64,000 nt of DNA from JAENVU01 sp963765075. Lineage in GTDB: Bacteria > Actinomycetota > Acidimicrobiia > IMCC26256 > JAENVU01. A program made the position numbers and the translations under genes. The stretch covers positions 496,001 to 560,000 of the forward strand of contig CAVXVA010000008.1 of assembly GCA_963765075.1 (NCBI GenBank), given 5' to 3'. The notes under the pieces were generated by a model. That model had not been told where the DNA came from. It did no database searches and saw only the letters and a program-made list of their open reading frames with translations. This document shows, piece by piece, positions 16,035 through 24,374 of the stretch. Position 1 is the stretch's first letter; every line of letters starts with the position of its first letter.

Positions 16035-17386
16035 GCACCTCCGACCTGCACGCCATTGCCACGCGCGTCGTCGAGGGTGTGCAGCGCGGCGAGCAGCTCG
16101 AGGCCTACGTGATCCAGTCTCGCGAGACCGAGATCAAAGTCTTCAACGGCAACGTCGAGTCACTCGCCGTCGCCGAGGTCGCGGGGATCGGTGTTCGGGT
16201 GATCGTCGACGGGCGCCAAGGCATCGCGTACGCGGGGTCGCTCGAACCGGACGTGATCGCGGCGACAACCGCCGACGCCCGCGACAACGCGGCGTATGGA
16301 TCACCGGATGACGGCTACGGATTGACTGAGCCCGCCGATGTGGACGGCCGCACGCCCGTTGAACTCGACCTCTGGCGCGACGACGTCGGATCGACGCCCA
16401 CCGAAGACAAAGTCGCGCTCGCCATCGCGTTGGATCGGGCCGTGCTCGCGGCCGACGCTCGCGTGCGCGGCGTCGAATCGACCGACTACGGCGACGCTTC
16501 GCTCGAGATGGCAATGGTCGCGTCCACGGGCGTCTCGGCGTCGCTGGCTCGCACGATGACGTCGGTGAGCAGTGCCGCGCTCGCGGGTGAGCGGGATGCC
16601 ACCCAGACCGGGTACGGCTTTGCCGTCGGCCGGGCCTACGCCGATCTCGATATCGATCACGCCGCGACGATGGCGGCCGAGCGAGCGACCCGGCTCTTGG
16701 GGGCGACCCAACCCAAGACCCAGCGGCTTCCTGTGATCCTCGACCCGCTCGTGACGTCGTCGTTCCTCGGGTTGCTCGGCGCGGCACTCAACGGCGAGGC
16801 GGTACTGAAGGGCCGTTCCATGTTCGCCGACCGAATGGGCGAGATGGTCGGCGCCGCGCAGGTGACGATCGTCGACGACCCCACCAACCCTGCCGCCTAC
16901 GGCGCGAGCCCCGTCGACGGTGAAGGGGTCCCGACGCGACCGACCACGCTGGTGCGCAATGGTCGGTTGGAGAGCTTTCTCCACAACCTCTACACCGCGC
17001 GCCGGACCGGCGCGCAGACCACAGGCTCCGCGGTGCGGGGCTACGCCTCCACCCCGGGCGTCGGTGCCCGGGCACTGCATTTCCTTCCGGGAACGATGAG
17101 TGCGGCCGAGGTCATGGCCGGGGTGCCCGAGGCGCTCTACGTCCAATCGGTGTCGGGACTGCATTCGGGCACCAACACCGCCAGCGGAGACTTCTCCGTG
17201 GGAGCGGAGGGCCTGATGGTGCGCGACGGGCAGTTCGCGGAACCAGTGCGAGAGATCACGATCGCTTCGACCTTGCAGCGGATGCTGCTCGACGTGCTCG
17301 CGCTCGGATCCGATCTGACGTGGCTTCCCGGCGGAACTGCGGGCCTCACGATCTTGATCGGCGACATGACCATGGCGGGTGGTTGA
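16031..17386 (+). CDS. tldE: TldE/PmbA-family protein
   Basis: A 451-residue TldE (PmbA) homologue, the partner of TldD. It lacks the HExxxH zinc site, as expected for the non-catalytic subunit. The family N-terminus ETEIKVFNGNVESL and the C-terminal LHSGTNTASGDFSVGAEG are present. The GTG at 16031 overlaps the tldD stop (GTGA), so the two subunits are probably made in equal amounts by translational coupling. Confidence 0.92.
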   Translation: MSTSDLHAIATRVVEGVQRGEQLEAYVIQSRETEIKVFNGNVESLAVAEVAGIGVRVIVDGRQGIAYAGSLEPDVIAATTADARDNAAYGSPDDGYGLTEPADVDGRTPVELDLWRDDVGSTPTEDKVALAIALDRAVLAADARVRGVESTDYGDASLEMAMVASTGVSASLARTMTSVSSAALAGERDATQTGYGFAVGRAYADLDIDHAATMAAERATRLLGATQPKTQRLPVILDPLVTSSFLGLLGAALNGEAVLKGRSMFADRMGEMVGAAQVTIVDDPTNPAAYGASPVDGEGVPTRPTTLVRNGRLESFLHNLYTARRTGAQTTGSAVRGYASTPGVGARALHFLPGTMSAAEVMAGVPEALYVQSVSGLHSGTNTASGDFSVGAEGLMVRDGQFAEPVREITIASTLQRMLLDVLALGSDLTWLPGGTAGLTILIGDMTMAGG

Positions 17387-17422
17387 CCCGCACGAACCTG
17401 CTCGCTCGGTAGGCGGCGCGGC

Positions 17423-18076
17423 TCATCCCCGACCCGTCGCGGCTTCGGGTGGTGCCAGTGCGAGGCTGAGGGTCCCGGTGGCACTCGCGAACGCCAGCCG
17501 GCTGGCCGTGCGGGGCCTCACCAGCACCGTGACGGCGACGGTGTCGCCGGCGTCGGTGCCCGACTCGACCGCGAGCACCGGCACGGCGGGTGCGATGACG
17601 ATCGTCGGGTCCCCGCCGTCGCCCAAGGTGGCGGGATCAAAGGTGGCCAGAACATCGACGAGGTCGCCGATCGCGGGCTCAAGCCCGTGTTCGATCACCA
17701 GGCGCACGGCCCGCCGATCCGGGGGGACGACTGCGCCGAGGCCCCCGCGGTCGGCCGGTGCGACATGCCGACCGGTCAGGACGCCGCCGCGGAGGAGCGG
17801 CGTCGTGAGCGTGCGGCCGTCGGCGGCGGCGGTGGAGCGCAGGGCATCGGAATCCGGTGCTTCGCCGCGAATCTGGCGGACCGCCAGATCCTCGGGCGTG
17901 AGCCGAGTGCCGAGCGGGAGATCGCGGCGCGCCACCACGATCGAGCTGAGCGCGCCGAATGCCTGATCTTGGTGGCGGAGCGAGGAAAGCGTGCCGATCA
18001 CCGTGGTAGCGGTGACGACGGCAACGAGTGTGGCCGCCACCCACAGCATCGCGGCGCGCGGAGAACGTCGGAACAT
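17423..18076 (-). CDS. SAF-domain protein, CpaB/RcpC-like
   Basis: A 217-residue protein with one N-terminal transmembrane segment (residues 9-28) followed by an SAF domain (VVARRDLPLGTRLTPEDLAVRQI, residues 46-110), as in CpaB/RcpC, a periplasmic component of Flp/Tad pili. No other tad/cpa gene is in the window, so it may be an orphan or serve another secretion role. Start ATG 18076 places the membrane helix at a normal distance; the ORF extends further, but that part has no support. Confidence 0.75.
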   Translation of the reverse strand: MFRRSPRAAMLWVAATLVAVVTATTVIGTLSSLRHQDQAFGALSSIVVARRDLPLGTRLTPEDLAVRQIRGEAPDSDALRSTAAADGRTLTTPLLRGGVLTGRHVAPADRGGLGAVVPPDRRAVRLVIEHGLEPAIGDLVDVLATFDPATLGDGGDPTIVIAPAVPVLAVESGTDAGDTVAVTVLVRPRTASRLAFASATGTLSLALAPPEAATGRG

Positions 18077-18174
18077 GGAAACCCCCGGACAGGAGAGATG
18101 AACACCGTCGGGGAAGGGGGAGGCGGTCACGCCTCACGCGGTTGGTGCGGCGGGTCGTCACCCGCCCGGCAATG

Positions 18175-18552
18175 TTACGCCGATTTCTTGGTGCTGGATT
18201 TCTTCGCGTCGGATTTCTTGCTGCTGGATTCCGACGTGGTCGAACTTCCCGAATCCGACGACTTCGATCCCGAGGATTTCGAGTCCGAGGATTTCGAGTC
18301 GGAGGACTTCGAATCGGTGCTCGTCGACGACGAGCCGGACGAACTGTCGGACTTCTCGCCGCTGCGGCGGGATGAGGACGGGTTGTCGGTGCGGTAGAAC
18401 CCGGAACCCTTGAGGACGATCCCGACCGCGCCCAACACCTTCGTGAGCTTGCCGCCGCAGCCCGCGTGGCGCTTCAGCGGCTCTTCGGCGAAGGTCTGGT
18501 ACACCTCGATGTGTTGGTCGCACTTCGAGCAGACGTACTCATAGTTGGGCAT
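18175..18552 (-). CDS. FmdB-type zinc-ribbon protein with Ser/Lys-rich tail
   Basis: A 125-residue protein. The first 55 residues are an FmdB-family zinc ribbon (MPNYEYVCSKCDQHIEV...GSGFYRTD). The second metal knuckle is HAGCGG instead of the usual CPxCG, so the site would be CxxC plus His/Cys. The last 70 residues are low complexity, with repeated SKSSD-like units rich in Ser, Lys and Asp; the DNA shows the matching 15-18 bp tandem repeats (about 18260-18320). FmdB proteins are of uncertain role, and the tail is probably disordered. Confidence 0.85.
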   Translation of the reverse strand: MPNYEYVCSKCDQHIEVYQTFAEEPLKRHAGCGGKLTKVLGAVGIVLKGSGFYRTDNPSSSRRSGEKSDSSSGSSSTSTDSKSSDSKSSDSKSSGSKSSDSGSSTTSESSSKKSDAKKSSTKKSA

Positions 18553-18654
18553 TTTCGGTGCGACCTCAACGGAGAACGGGGCGAATGAGGAACCATCCAT
18601 GCTACCCGACACCCCCGTCGCCTTGAATAATGGGACCTATGAAGACCGGCCCCG

Positions 18655-19272
18655 ATGACTGAGCCCCTCGCGATCGCGATTCTGGCGGTACTGGCGTACC
18701 TCCTGGGTACGTTCCCGACGGCGATCCTGGTGGCGCGCGCCGGTGGACACGACGTCACCGCCGAGGGTTCCGGGAATCCTGGTGCTTCGAACGTTGCTCG
18801 CATCATGGGGTGGAGGGCCGGACTCGTGGTCATGGCCGGCGACCTCGCGAAGGGTGGCGTCGCCGCAGGTGTCGGTCTGGCGGTGTCGGGCCGACCGGCC
18901 GCGTATCTCCTCGGCTTCTTGGCGGTGATCGGTCATACCTACCCCGTGACGCGAGGCTTCCGGGGCGGCAAAGGGGTCGCGACGGCCGGGGGGATGCTCG
19001 CGGTCCTGAATCCCCTGGTGTCACTCGCGTTGGCAGTGGTGTGGTTCTTCGCGGCTCGGGTGTTGAAGTTGGCGTCGGTGGGATCGATGCTCGTGGCGGT
19101 CTTGTTTCCCGTCGGTTGTGCGCTCACGGGGCGAGCCGGATGGGAAATCGGCATCACCAGCCTGCTTGCGCTGCTGGTGATCCTTCGTCACCTTCCGAAC
19201 CTGCGCCGACTCCTGCGCGGGGCCGAACTTCGGACGGATGGGACATCTCCACCGGATTCAGGGGTCAACTGA
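18655..19272 (+). CDS. plsY: Glycerol-3-phosphate acyltransferase PlsY
   Basis: A 205-residue membrane enzyme that transfers acyl from acyl-phosphate to glycerol-3-phosphate, the first step of phospholipid synthesis. The three PlsY motifs are present: SGNPGASNVAR (residues 39-49), the GHTYPVTRGFRGGKGVAT glycine-rich motif (95-112), and a later membrane motif around SLLALLVILRHLPNLRRLL. Five or so transmembrane helices are apparent. ATG 18655 directly precedes the first helix. It is divergent from the FmdB gene. Confidence 0.93.
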   Translation: MTEPLAIAILAVLAYLLGTFPTAILVARAGGHDVTAEGSGNPGASNVARIMGWRAGLVVMAGDLAKGGVAAGVGLAVSGRPAAYLLGFLAVIGHTYPVTRGFRGGKGVATAGGMLAVLNPLVSLALAVVWFFAARVLKLASVGSMLVAVLFPVGCALTGRAGWEIGITSLLALLVILRHLPNLRRLLRGAELRTDGTSPPDSGVN

Positions 19273-19307
19273 ACCGTTCGACCTGCCGAAACGACCGGGG
19301 TAGGCAG

Positions 19308-19313
19308 TACCGT
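19308..19313 (+). promoter_or_regulatory. Candidate -10 element (TACCGT) for galU
   Basis: TACCGT would place the transcript start about 20 nt before the galU ATG. The short leader carries GAGGTG as a ribosome binding site. Confidence 0.4.
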
Positions 19314-19339
19314 CAGCTCCGTATGAGGTGTGAGTCCCG

Positions 19340-20224
19340 ATGAACCCCCGCGTCCGTAAGGCCGTCATTCCCGCGGCAGGAATGGGCACCCGATTTCTCC
19401 CCGCGACCAAGAGCCAGCCGAAGGAGATGCTGCCGGTCGTCGACAAGCCGTCGATCCAGTACGTGGTGGAGGAGGCCGTCCGCGCCGGTCTCACCGACAT
19501 TCTCATCATCACCGGTCGAGGCAAGCGCGCAATCGAGGATCACTTCGACCGCAACTTCGAGCTCGAGTACTACCTCGAGCAGCAAGGCAAGACCGACCTG
19601 TTGAAGGAAGTCCAGGAGTCGTCCGAGCTGGGCAACATCCACTTCATCCGCCAGAAGGACCCGCTCGGTCTCGGGCATGCGGTGTCGGTGGCGCGTGAGC
19701 ACGTTGGTGACGAACCCTTCGCGGTGATGCTCGGTGACGACATCATGGTGGACGACAGTGCGCTACTCCGGGCCATGCTCGACGTGCACGACCGCTACGG
19801 CCGGTCGGTGCTCGCGTTGAAGCAAGTGAAGCCCGAGGAGATCTCGTCGTACGGCTGCGTCGAGCCCGAAGAGGTCGAAGAGACCTTGGTGCGGGTGCGA
19901 TCGATCGTCGAGAAGCCGAAGCAGGAAGACGCGCCTTCGAATCTGGCGGTTATCGGTCGTTACGTGTTCACGCCCGAGATCTTCGAGGCGCTGGACCGGA
20001 TCGAGCCGGGTGCCGGCGGCGAGCTGCAGTTGACCGACGCGATCGGGTTGCTGAATCAGGACCAGACGGTCTACGGCCAGGTGTTCACCGACGGCCGGTT
20101 CGACATCGGTCAGAAGGTCGATTTCCTGCGCGCCAACGTCGAACTGGCGTTGGACCGGGAGGACCTCGCGCCCGAGCTGGAACGGTTCTTGCTCGAAACC
20201 CTGTCTCGACGCGGCATCATCTGA
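19340..20224 (+). CDS. galU: UTP--glucose-1-phosphate uridylyltransferase
   Basis: A 294-residue GalU: makes UDP-glucose from UTP and glucose-1-phosphate for envelope polysaccharide and trehalose synthesis. The nucleotide-binding start AVIPAAGMGTRFLPATKSQPKEMLPV (residues 7-32), the VDKPSIQYVVEEA segment, MLGDD near 131 and the SYGCVEPEE region are all intact. It sits 41 nt upstream of moeA/glp. The galU-moeA adjacency is conserved in actinobacteria. Confidence 0.95.
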   Translation: MNPRVRKAVIPAAGMGTRFLPATKSQPKEMLPVVDKPSIQYVVEEAVRAGLTDILIITGRGKRAIEDHFDRNFELEYYLEQQGKTDLLKEVQESSELGNIHFIRQKDPLGLGHAVSVAREHVGDEPFAVMLGDDIMVDDSALLRAMLDVHDRYGRSVLALKQVKPEEISSYGCVEPEEVEETLVRVRSIVEKPKQEDAPSNLAVIGRYVFTPEIFEALDRIEPGAGGELQLTDAIGLLNQDQTVYGQVFTDGRFDIGQKVDFLRANVELALDREDLAPELERFLLETLSRRGII

Positions 20225-20265
20225 CCGGGCGCCGCCCTGAGTGCGGCGCGCGGAGGGAGATGGTC

Positions 20266-21462
20266 GTGGAGTCATTCGAGGTCGTGCAGGCGCACATCCG
20301 CGCGGCGGTCCCGGCCCCACACGCAGGGATGGTGCCCGTGCGGGATGCGCTCGGACTGGTGCTGGCCGGCGACATCGTGGCCGGTGAAGCGGTGCCGCCG
20401 TTCGCGAACACCGCGATGGACGGGTACGCGGTTCGGGCGGTCGACACCGCCGGTGCGCCGGTGCGGTTACGAGTCGTGGGGGATCTGGCCGCCGGCCACG
20501 CGCCGACGATTCCCGTCGGATCCGGTGAAGCCATTCGCATCATGACGGGCGCGCCGATGCCACAGGGTGCCGACGCGATCGTCATGGTCGAACGCACCGA
20601 CCGTGACGGCGATGACGGCGTCATGATCCAGGTCGCGGCGACGCATGGCGATCACATCCGCCACCCCGGCGGCGACGTGGCTGAAGGCGATCTCGTCTTC
20701 ACCAAGGGTGCGGTGTTGAGCCCGGCTCACCTTGGAGTGTTGGCGTCGCTCGGGTTGGCCGAGGTGCCGGCCTATCCGCGGATTCGCGTGGGCGTGATCT
20801 CAACGGGTGACGAACTCCGTGAAGGCCCGGGCGTGCTCGCGCCCGGACAGATCCGCGACTCGAATCGACCGATGATGTTGGCCCTGGTGGCCGAGGCCGG
20901 ATGCGAAGCGGTCGACCTCGGTATCGGCCGGGACGACGAATCCGCGGTGACGGCGATGTTCCGCGACGCCGCGTCGGCGTGCGACGCGATCGTGACGACC
21001 GGAGGAGTCTCGGTGGGGGACTACGACGTCGTGAAGGCGGTGCTCGAACAGCTCGGCGTGCTCGAGTGGTGGCAGGTGTCGATCAAGCCGGCGAAGCCGT
21101 TGGCCTTCGCCCGGATCGACGGGACCCCGGTGTTCGGGCTGCCCGGGAACCCGGTGAGTTCGCATGTGAGTTTCGAGCTGTTCGCCCGCCCGGCGTTGCG
21201 CCAAATGATGGGCCACACCGGGCTCGACCGGCCGGTCGTGGCGGCAGTTGCCGGCGAAGCCATGCCCCGACGCGCCGACGGCAAGGTCTACTTCGACCGG
21301 GTGCGGGTCCACTACGACGGTGATCACTACGTGGCCGTGCGCAGTGGCACCCAGGCCAGCAATGTGCTGTCGGGGATGGCGCTCGCCAACGGGCTGGCGA
21401 TCCTGCCCGACGGTCCCGGCCTCGATGCCGGCGCGCTCGTCCAGGTCATGCTCCTGACCTGA
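20266..21462 (+). CDS. moeA: MoeA/gephyrin-like molybdotransferase (Glp-type candidate)
   Basis: A 398-residue MoeA-family protein, which inserts molybdenum into molybdopterin. Motifs present: PPFANTAMDGYAV (near residue 48), GAPMPQGADAIV, STGDEL near 183, TTGGVSVGDYDVV near 245, and KPAKPLAFA...GLPGNPVSS near 280. GTG 20266 is spaced correctly from GGAGGGAG; ATG 20260 abuts it. In Corynebacteriales and Streptomyces the moeA-like gene next to galU encodes Glp, a gephyrin-like cell-division protein that binds a membrane receptor (GLPR/SepX). A SepX-like gene lies at 24375, so this copy may be Glp. moaA and moaC nearby equally support a cofactor role. Confidence 0.88.
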   Translation: MESFEVVQAHIRAAVPAPHAGMVPVRDALGLVLAGDIVAGEAVPPFANTAMDGYAVRAVDTAGAPVRLRVVGDLAAGHAPTIPVGSGEAIRIMTGAPMPQGADAIVMVERTDRDGDDGVMIQVAATHGDHIRHPGGDVAEGDLVFTKGAVLSPAHLGVLASLGLAEVPAYPRIRVGVISTGDELREGPGVLAPGQIRDSNRPMMLALVAEAGCEAVDLGIGRDDESAVTAMFRDAASACDAIVTTGGVSVGDYDVVKAVLEQLGVLEWWQVSIKPAKPLAFARIDGTPVFGLPGNPVSSHVSFELFARPALRQMMGHTGLDRPVVAAVAGEAMPRRADGKVYFDRVRVHYDGDHYVAVRSGTQASNVLSGMALANGLAILPDGPGLDAGALVQVMLLT

Positions 21463-21470
21463 CCCGAACC

Positions 21471-21522
21471 CGAACTTGCGTCAATAACCCCGCGGATCGC
21501 GCAGGTTATTGACGCAAGTTCG
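21471..21522. repeat. 19-bp perfect inverted repeat
   Basis: Arms 21471-21489 and 21504-21522 are exactly complementary over 19 bp (first arm CGAACTTGCGTCAATAACC). The 14-nt spacer contains a further CGCG-GAT-CGCG stem. It lies 9 nt after the moeA stop, between convergent genes. A terminator is possible, but there is no U-tract, and the low-GC arms differ from the surroundings, so a repeat element is the alternative. Confidence 0.75.
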
Positions 21523-21539
21523 AGCTGGCCGGGGCGCGG

Positions 21540-21569
21540 AAGTGCCCGAGGGCAAACCCTCGGGCACTT
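21540..21569. terminator. Bidirectional hairpin terminator candidate
   Basis: A 13-bp perfect stem (AAGTGCCCGAGGG / CCCTCGGGCACTT) closes a CAAA loop. It stands between the convergent moeA and secreted-protein genes, 18 bp after the 19-bp inverted repeat. The stem ends in TT on both strands, but there is no long U-tract. Confidence 0.65.
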
Positions 21570-21608
21570 GGCCTCCCGCACGATCTGGATGGAGGTGCAG
21601 CGCCTGGC

Positions 21609-22352
21609 TCAGTGAGCGCGGGGCTCCCGTCGGGTGAGTGTGAGCGCGTAGGCCGCAGCTCCGCAGATGAGGACACCGATGCTCGCGATGACGAGCGCAG
21701 TTCCGGTGCCAGATGGATCGGGCAGCGCGGCCGACGACGCCGTTGTCGTCGACCGAGCGGCTGCGAGTGCGACGGGTGCTGCGGCGGATGCTGCACCATC
21801 ACTCCCTGGCAGCGCAGGCGGTGTTGAAGCCGCGCTGCCCGAACCGGTCGCGTTCGTCGCGTCCAGCACCGTCGAAGACGATGCCGGCGCGGGAATCACG
21901 ACCGGGATCTTGAACGTGAGGTGCGCTGTGACGGGGGTCCCCCGATCCACCGTCACAGCCACCCCACTGGCCTGCCCATCCGAACCGACGAGCGCAACGC
22001 CGCCGTCAACCGCATCTAGAAGGGCTGCTCCCAAGCCCGATGCGGTGACCGAGCAGGCAGTGCCGTCGGTGAGGTCAGAGATCTGGAGGGTGGCGAGGCC
22101 GTGTTCGGCCACGGCCACCGTGTGTCGCTCGGCTCGTGCTGCGCCGCCGATGTCGACGCCGCCCGTGCTCGGGACGGGCGTGCTCTCGCACATCACCACG
22201 ACCTCGGCACCGAATGCGGGTCCGTTGCCGGAGACGACGATGGTGAGAGGCGTGGTCGTGGCGCCGGCAGTGCCTGGAAGCAGCAACGCACCGAAGCCCG
22301 CGACGAGTGCGGCAGCGGCGAATCGGTGAGCCCGGTGGGAAGGCAGTCGCAA
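21609..22352 (-). CDS. Secreted, C-terminally anchored protein of unknown function
   Basis: A 247-residue exported protein I do not recognise. A signal peptide (AAAALVAGFGALLLPGTAGA) begins the protein, and an Ala/Ser/Thr-rich region precedes a C-terminal hydrophobic segment (TALVIASIGVLICGAAAYAL) with a basic tail. This is a sortase-like or membrane-anchor arrangement. LPDPSG precedes the helix but is not a clean LPxTG. The middle part has paired Cys (VMCEST, TACSVT), suggesting an Ig-like fold. TTG 22352 is chosen for the GAGG 7 nt upstream; this start is uncertain. Confidence 0.65.
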   Translation of the reverse strand: MRLPSHRAHRFAAAALVAGFGALLLPGTAGATTTPLTIVVSGNGPAFGAEVVVMCESTPVPSTGGVDIGGAARAERHTVAVAEHGLATLQISDLTDGTACSVTASGLGAALLDAVDGGVALVGSDGQASGVAVTVDRGTPVTAHLTFKIPVVIPAPASSSTVLDATNATGSGSAASTPPALPGSDGAASAAAPVALAAARSTTTASSAALPDPSGTGTALVIASIGVLICGAAAYALTLTRREPRAH

Positions 22353-22385
22353 GAGAAAACCTCGGGTCGTTGGTGATACGAAAAG

Positions 22386-22411
22386 ACCGGCCCCGTTTGG
22401 GTGGGGCCGGT
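22386..22411 (-). terminator. Hairpin with U-rich tail (attenuator or terminator candidate)
   Basis: ACCGGCCCC and GGGGCCGGT pair across an 8-nt loop. Read leftward, the stem is followed by CTTTTC. It would lie in the leader of the secreted-protein gene, so it could end or attenuate that transcript. Confidence 0.45.
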
Positions 22412-22643
22412 TTCGCACTGGCTCCCCGCAAGCTGCTGCGACCATATGGACGCTTGCGGATCAACGCCTCCCCGAGGTGTGACCTGGTCAATCTGTCAAC
22501 GTTCCGATGCACCTGCCTCCCGAGCAGTGCGTGGAACGTCCCGTATGTAACCACTCTCCGCGCGCATTTGGAATGGTCCGGATGACCCAGCGTGGTCATC
22601 AAGGCTGGGGAGATTCGACGGGGACCGGGGCCGAACCGTGACC

Positions 22644-22649
22644 TACCCT
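22644..22649 (+). promoter_or_regulatory. Candidate -10 element (TACCCT) for leaderless moaA
   Basis: TACCCT is followed by 6 nt and the GTG at 22656. It lies inside the first codons of the alternative GTG start at 22638, which argues for the later start. Confidence 0.5.
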
Positions 22650-22655
22650 GAGCAG

Positions 22656-23654
22656 GTGACCCACCCGACACCACTCGTCGACCCGTTTGCGCGCCGGGTC
22701 CGGGACCTGCGCTTGTCGGTCACCGATCGCTGCAATTTCCGGTGTACCTACTGCATGCCCGAAGCCGGGCTCCAGTGGCTCGACCGCTCCGAACTGCTCA
22801 CCTACGAGGAACTGGCCCGGATCGCGGGCGTGTGTGTGGAGCGATGGGGGTTCGACGGTATCCGCATCACCGGTGGGGAGCCCACTATTCGCCACGGACT
22901 CGTCCGACTCTTCGAGATGCTCGCTCCGCTCGGCGTGGACCTGGCCATGACCACCAACGGCGTCAAGCTCCCCGAAATGGCGGTCGAACTCAAGGCCGCC
23001 GGGCTCACGCGGGTCAACGTCTCGCTCGACAGCCTGAAGCGCGAGACCTTCCTCGCGCTGACCCGCCGGGACGAACTCGATCGCACCCTTGCCGGGATCG
23101 ACGCCGCACTCGACGCCGGTCTGGGCCCGGTGAAGGTCAACTGCGTGGTGATCCGGGATGTGAACGACGACGAGATCGTCGACCTCGCCGCGTTCGGACG
23201 GGACAAGGGAGTCGGCGTCCGCTTCATCGAGTTCATGCCGCTCGACGCGCCGGCCGAGTGGCGGATGGATCAGGTGGTCTCGGCGACCGAGATGCTCGAA
23301 CGCATCGATGCGGTGTTCCCCCTGGAGCAGACCCACGCCGACGCCGCACACGTCGAACCTGCCGCCCGGTACCGGTACCGCGACGGCATCGGCGATGTCG
23401 GGGTGATCCCGAGCGTGACCGAACCGTTCTGCGAGAGCTGTGACCGGGTCCGCATCACCGCCGAGGGGAAGTTCCGCACCTGCCTCTTCGCGCTCGACGA
23501 AACCGACCTGCGGGCGATCATGCGCGACGGTGGCACCGACGACGAACTGGCGTCGGCGATCAGCCAGGCCGTCGGAACCAAATGGGCCGGCCACAACATC
23601 GGTGCGGTCAATTTCATCCGCCCCGACCGCTCGATGAGCCAAATCGGGGGATAG
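22656..23654 (+). CDS. moaA: GTP 3',8-cyclase MoaA
   Basis: A 332-residue radical-SAM enzyme that starts molybdenum cofactor synthesis by cyclising GTP. The N-terminal [4Fe-4S]/SAM motif CxxxCxxC is in DRCNFRCTYCMP near residue 24. The C-terminal cluster is in CESCDRVRITAEGKFRTC near 260, and the protein ends SQIGG, the conserved Gly-Gly tail needed for activity. GTG 22656 fits the leaderless pattern; GTG 22638 is the alternative. moaC follows after 53 nt. Confidence 0.95.
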   Translation: MTHPTPLVDPFARRVRDLRLSVTDRCNFRCTYCMPEAGLQWLDRSELLTYEELARIAGVCVERWGFDGIRITGGEPTIRHGLVRLFEMLAPLGVDLAMTTNGVKLPEMAVELKAAGLTRVNVSLDSLKRETFLALTRRDELDRTLAGIDAALDAGLGPVKVNCVVIRDVNDDEIVDLAAFGRDKGVGVRFIEFMPLDAPAEWRMDQVVSATEMLERIDAVFPLEQTHADAAHVEPAARYRYRDGIGDVGVIPSVTEPFCESCDRVRITAEGKFRTCLFALDETDLRAIMRDGGTDDELASAISQAVGTKWAGHNIGAVNFIRPDRSMSQIGG

Positions 23655-23695
23655 GTGGAAGTCCACACATCCTGAGGTGCCGGGAGGTGGGCTTC

Positions 23696-23701
23696 TAGAA
23701 T
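23696..23701 (+). promoter_or_regulatory. Candidate -10 element (TAGAAT) for leaderless moaC
   Basis: TAGAAT, close to the TATAAT consensus, lies 6 nt before the ATG at 23708. It implies that moaC can be transcribed separately from moaA. Confidence 0.55.
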
Positions 23702-23707
23702 CTCTCG

Positions 23708-24208
23708 ATGGCTTCTGAGTTCACGCATTTGGATCCGCTCGGGCGCGCGCGGATGGTGGACGTCACCGCCAAGGACCCCTCGCACCGGCGGGCGATTGCC
23801 CGGTGCCGGGTGTACATGGAGCCCCACACTGCGTCCAAGATCGCCACCGGAGCCATCACCAAGGGCGACGTGCTCGCGGTCGCCCGGGTGGCGGGCATCC
23901 AGGCGGCGAAGCAGACCGCCATGATGCTGCCCCTCTGTCACCCCCTGTTGGTGGGTTCGGTCTTCGTCAACTTCCGGATCGAGGAACTCCACGTGGAGGT
24001 CGAGGCCCAGGTCGACACGGTGGACCGCACCGGCGTCGAGATGGAGGCCCTGCACGCCTGCGCAGTCGCGGCCTTGACCATCTACGACATGTGCAAGTCG
24101 GTCGATCGGGCCATGACCATTGGCGATTTGGCCCTCTGGGAGAAGACCGGCGGCCGCTCCGGCACCTACCGCCGGCCCGGGCGCGACGGCGACGAATTCG
24201 CCCTCTGA
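23708..24208 (+). CDS. moaC: Cyclic pyranopterin monophosphate synthase MoaC
   Basis: A 166-residue MoaC, which converts the MoaA product to cyclic pyranopterin monophosphate. The active-site motifs LPLCHPL (near residue 75) and GVEMEALHACAVAALTIYDMCKS (near 110-132, with the catalytic Lys) are complete. The length is typical of the single-domain enzyme. It lies between moaA and a SepX/GLPR-like gene. Confidence 0.95.
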   Translation: MASEFTHLDPLGRARMVDVTAKDPSHRRAIARCRVYMEPHTASKIATGAITKGDVLAVARVAGIQAAKQTAMMLPLCHPLLVGSVFVNFRIEELHVEVEAQVDTVDRTGVEMEALHACAVAALTIYDMCKSVDRAMTIGDLALWEKTGGRSGTYRRPGRDGDEFAL

Positions 24209-24341
24209 CCCCGGCGCAAGCGCGGAAATCCGAACGTCTGTTCGTTCCGCGGCTCGACTCGTCCGGTTCGACCCGTCTAGGGTCCCGAGCACCTCAGCCG
24301 GAGCCCTCGGTGGTATCCACCGCCCAGTGTTTCCTGCTTGT

Positions 24342-24347
24342 TAGCGT
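24342..24347 (+). promoter_or_regulatory. Candidate -10 element (TAGCGT) for the SepX-like gene
   Basis: TAGCGT lies 27 nt before the TTG at 24375, giving a leader of about 20 nt with GGGAG near the start codon. Confidence 0.3.
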
Positions 24348-24374
24348 CCGCGACACGGAAAGCGACCGGGAGCC

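Larger units (their letters stand above)
22353..22655. other. Intergenic region between divergent secreted-protein gene and moaA
   Basis: About 300 bp without a supported gene. It holds a 9-bp inverted repeat (ACCGGCCCC/GGGGCCGGT, 22386-22411) with a TCTTTT tail on the minus strand, and an 8-bp inverted repeat (CCGCAAGC/GCTTGCGG, 22426-22459). The -10-like TACCCT of moaA is at its right end. I could not match a known riboswitch. Confidence 0.5.

Noticed and set aside
21609..21750. LPxTG sortase signal in the secreted protein
   Set aside because: The sequence before the terminal helix is LPDPSG, which lacks the Thr-Gly pair; only a membrane anchor is supported.
22412..22655. Molybdenum-cofactor riboswitch upstream of moaA
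   Set aside because: I could not find the conserved Moco-motif helices, and the TACCCT box suggests that moaA has no leader. A covariance-model (Infernal) search would decide.
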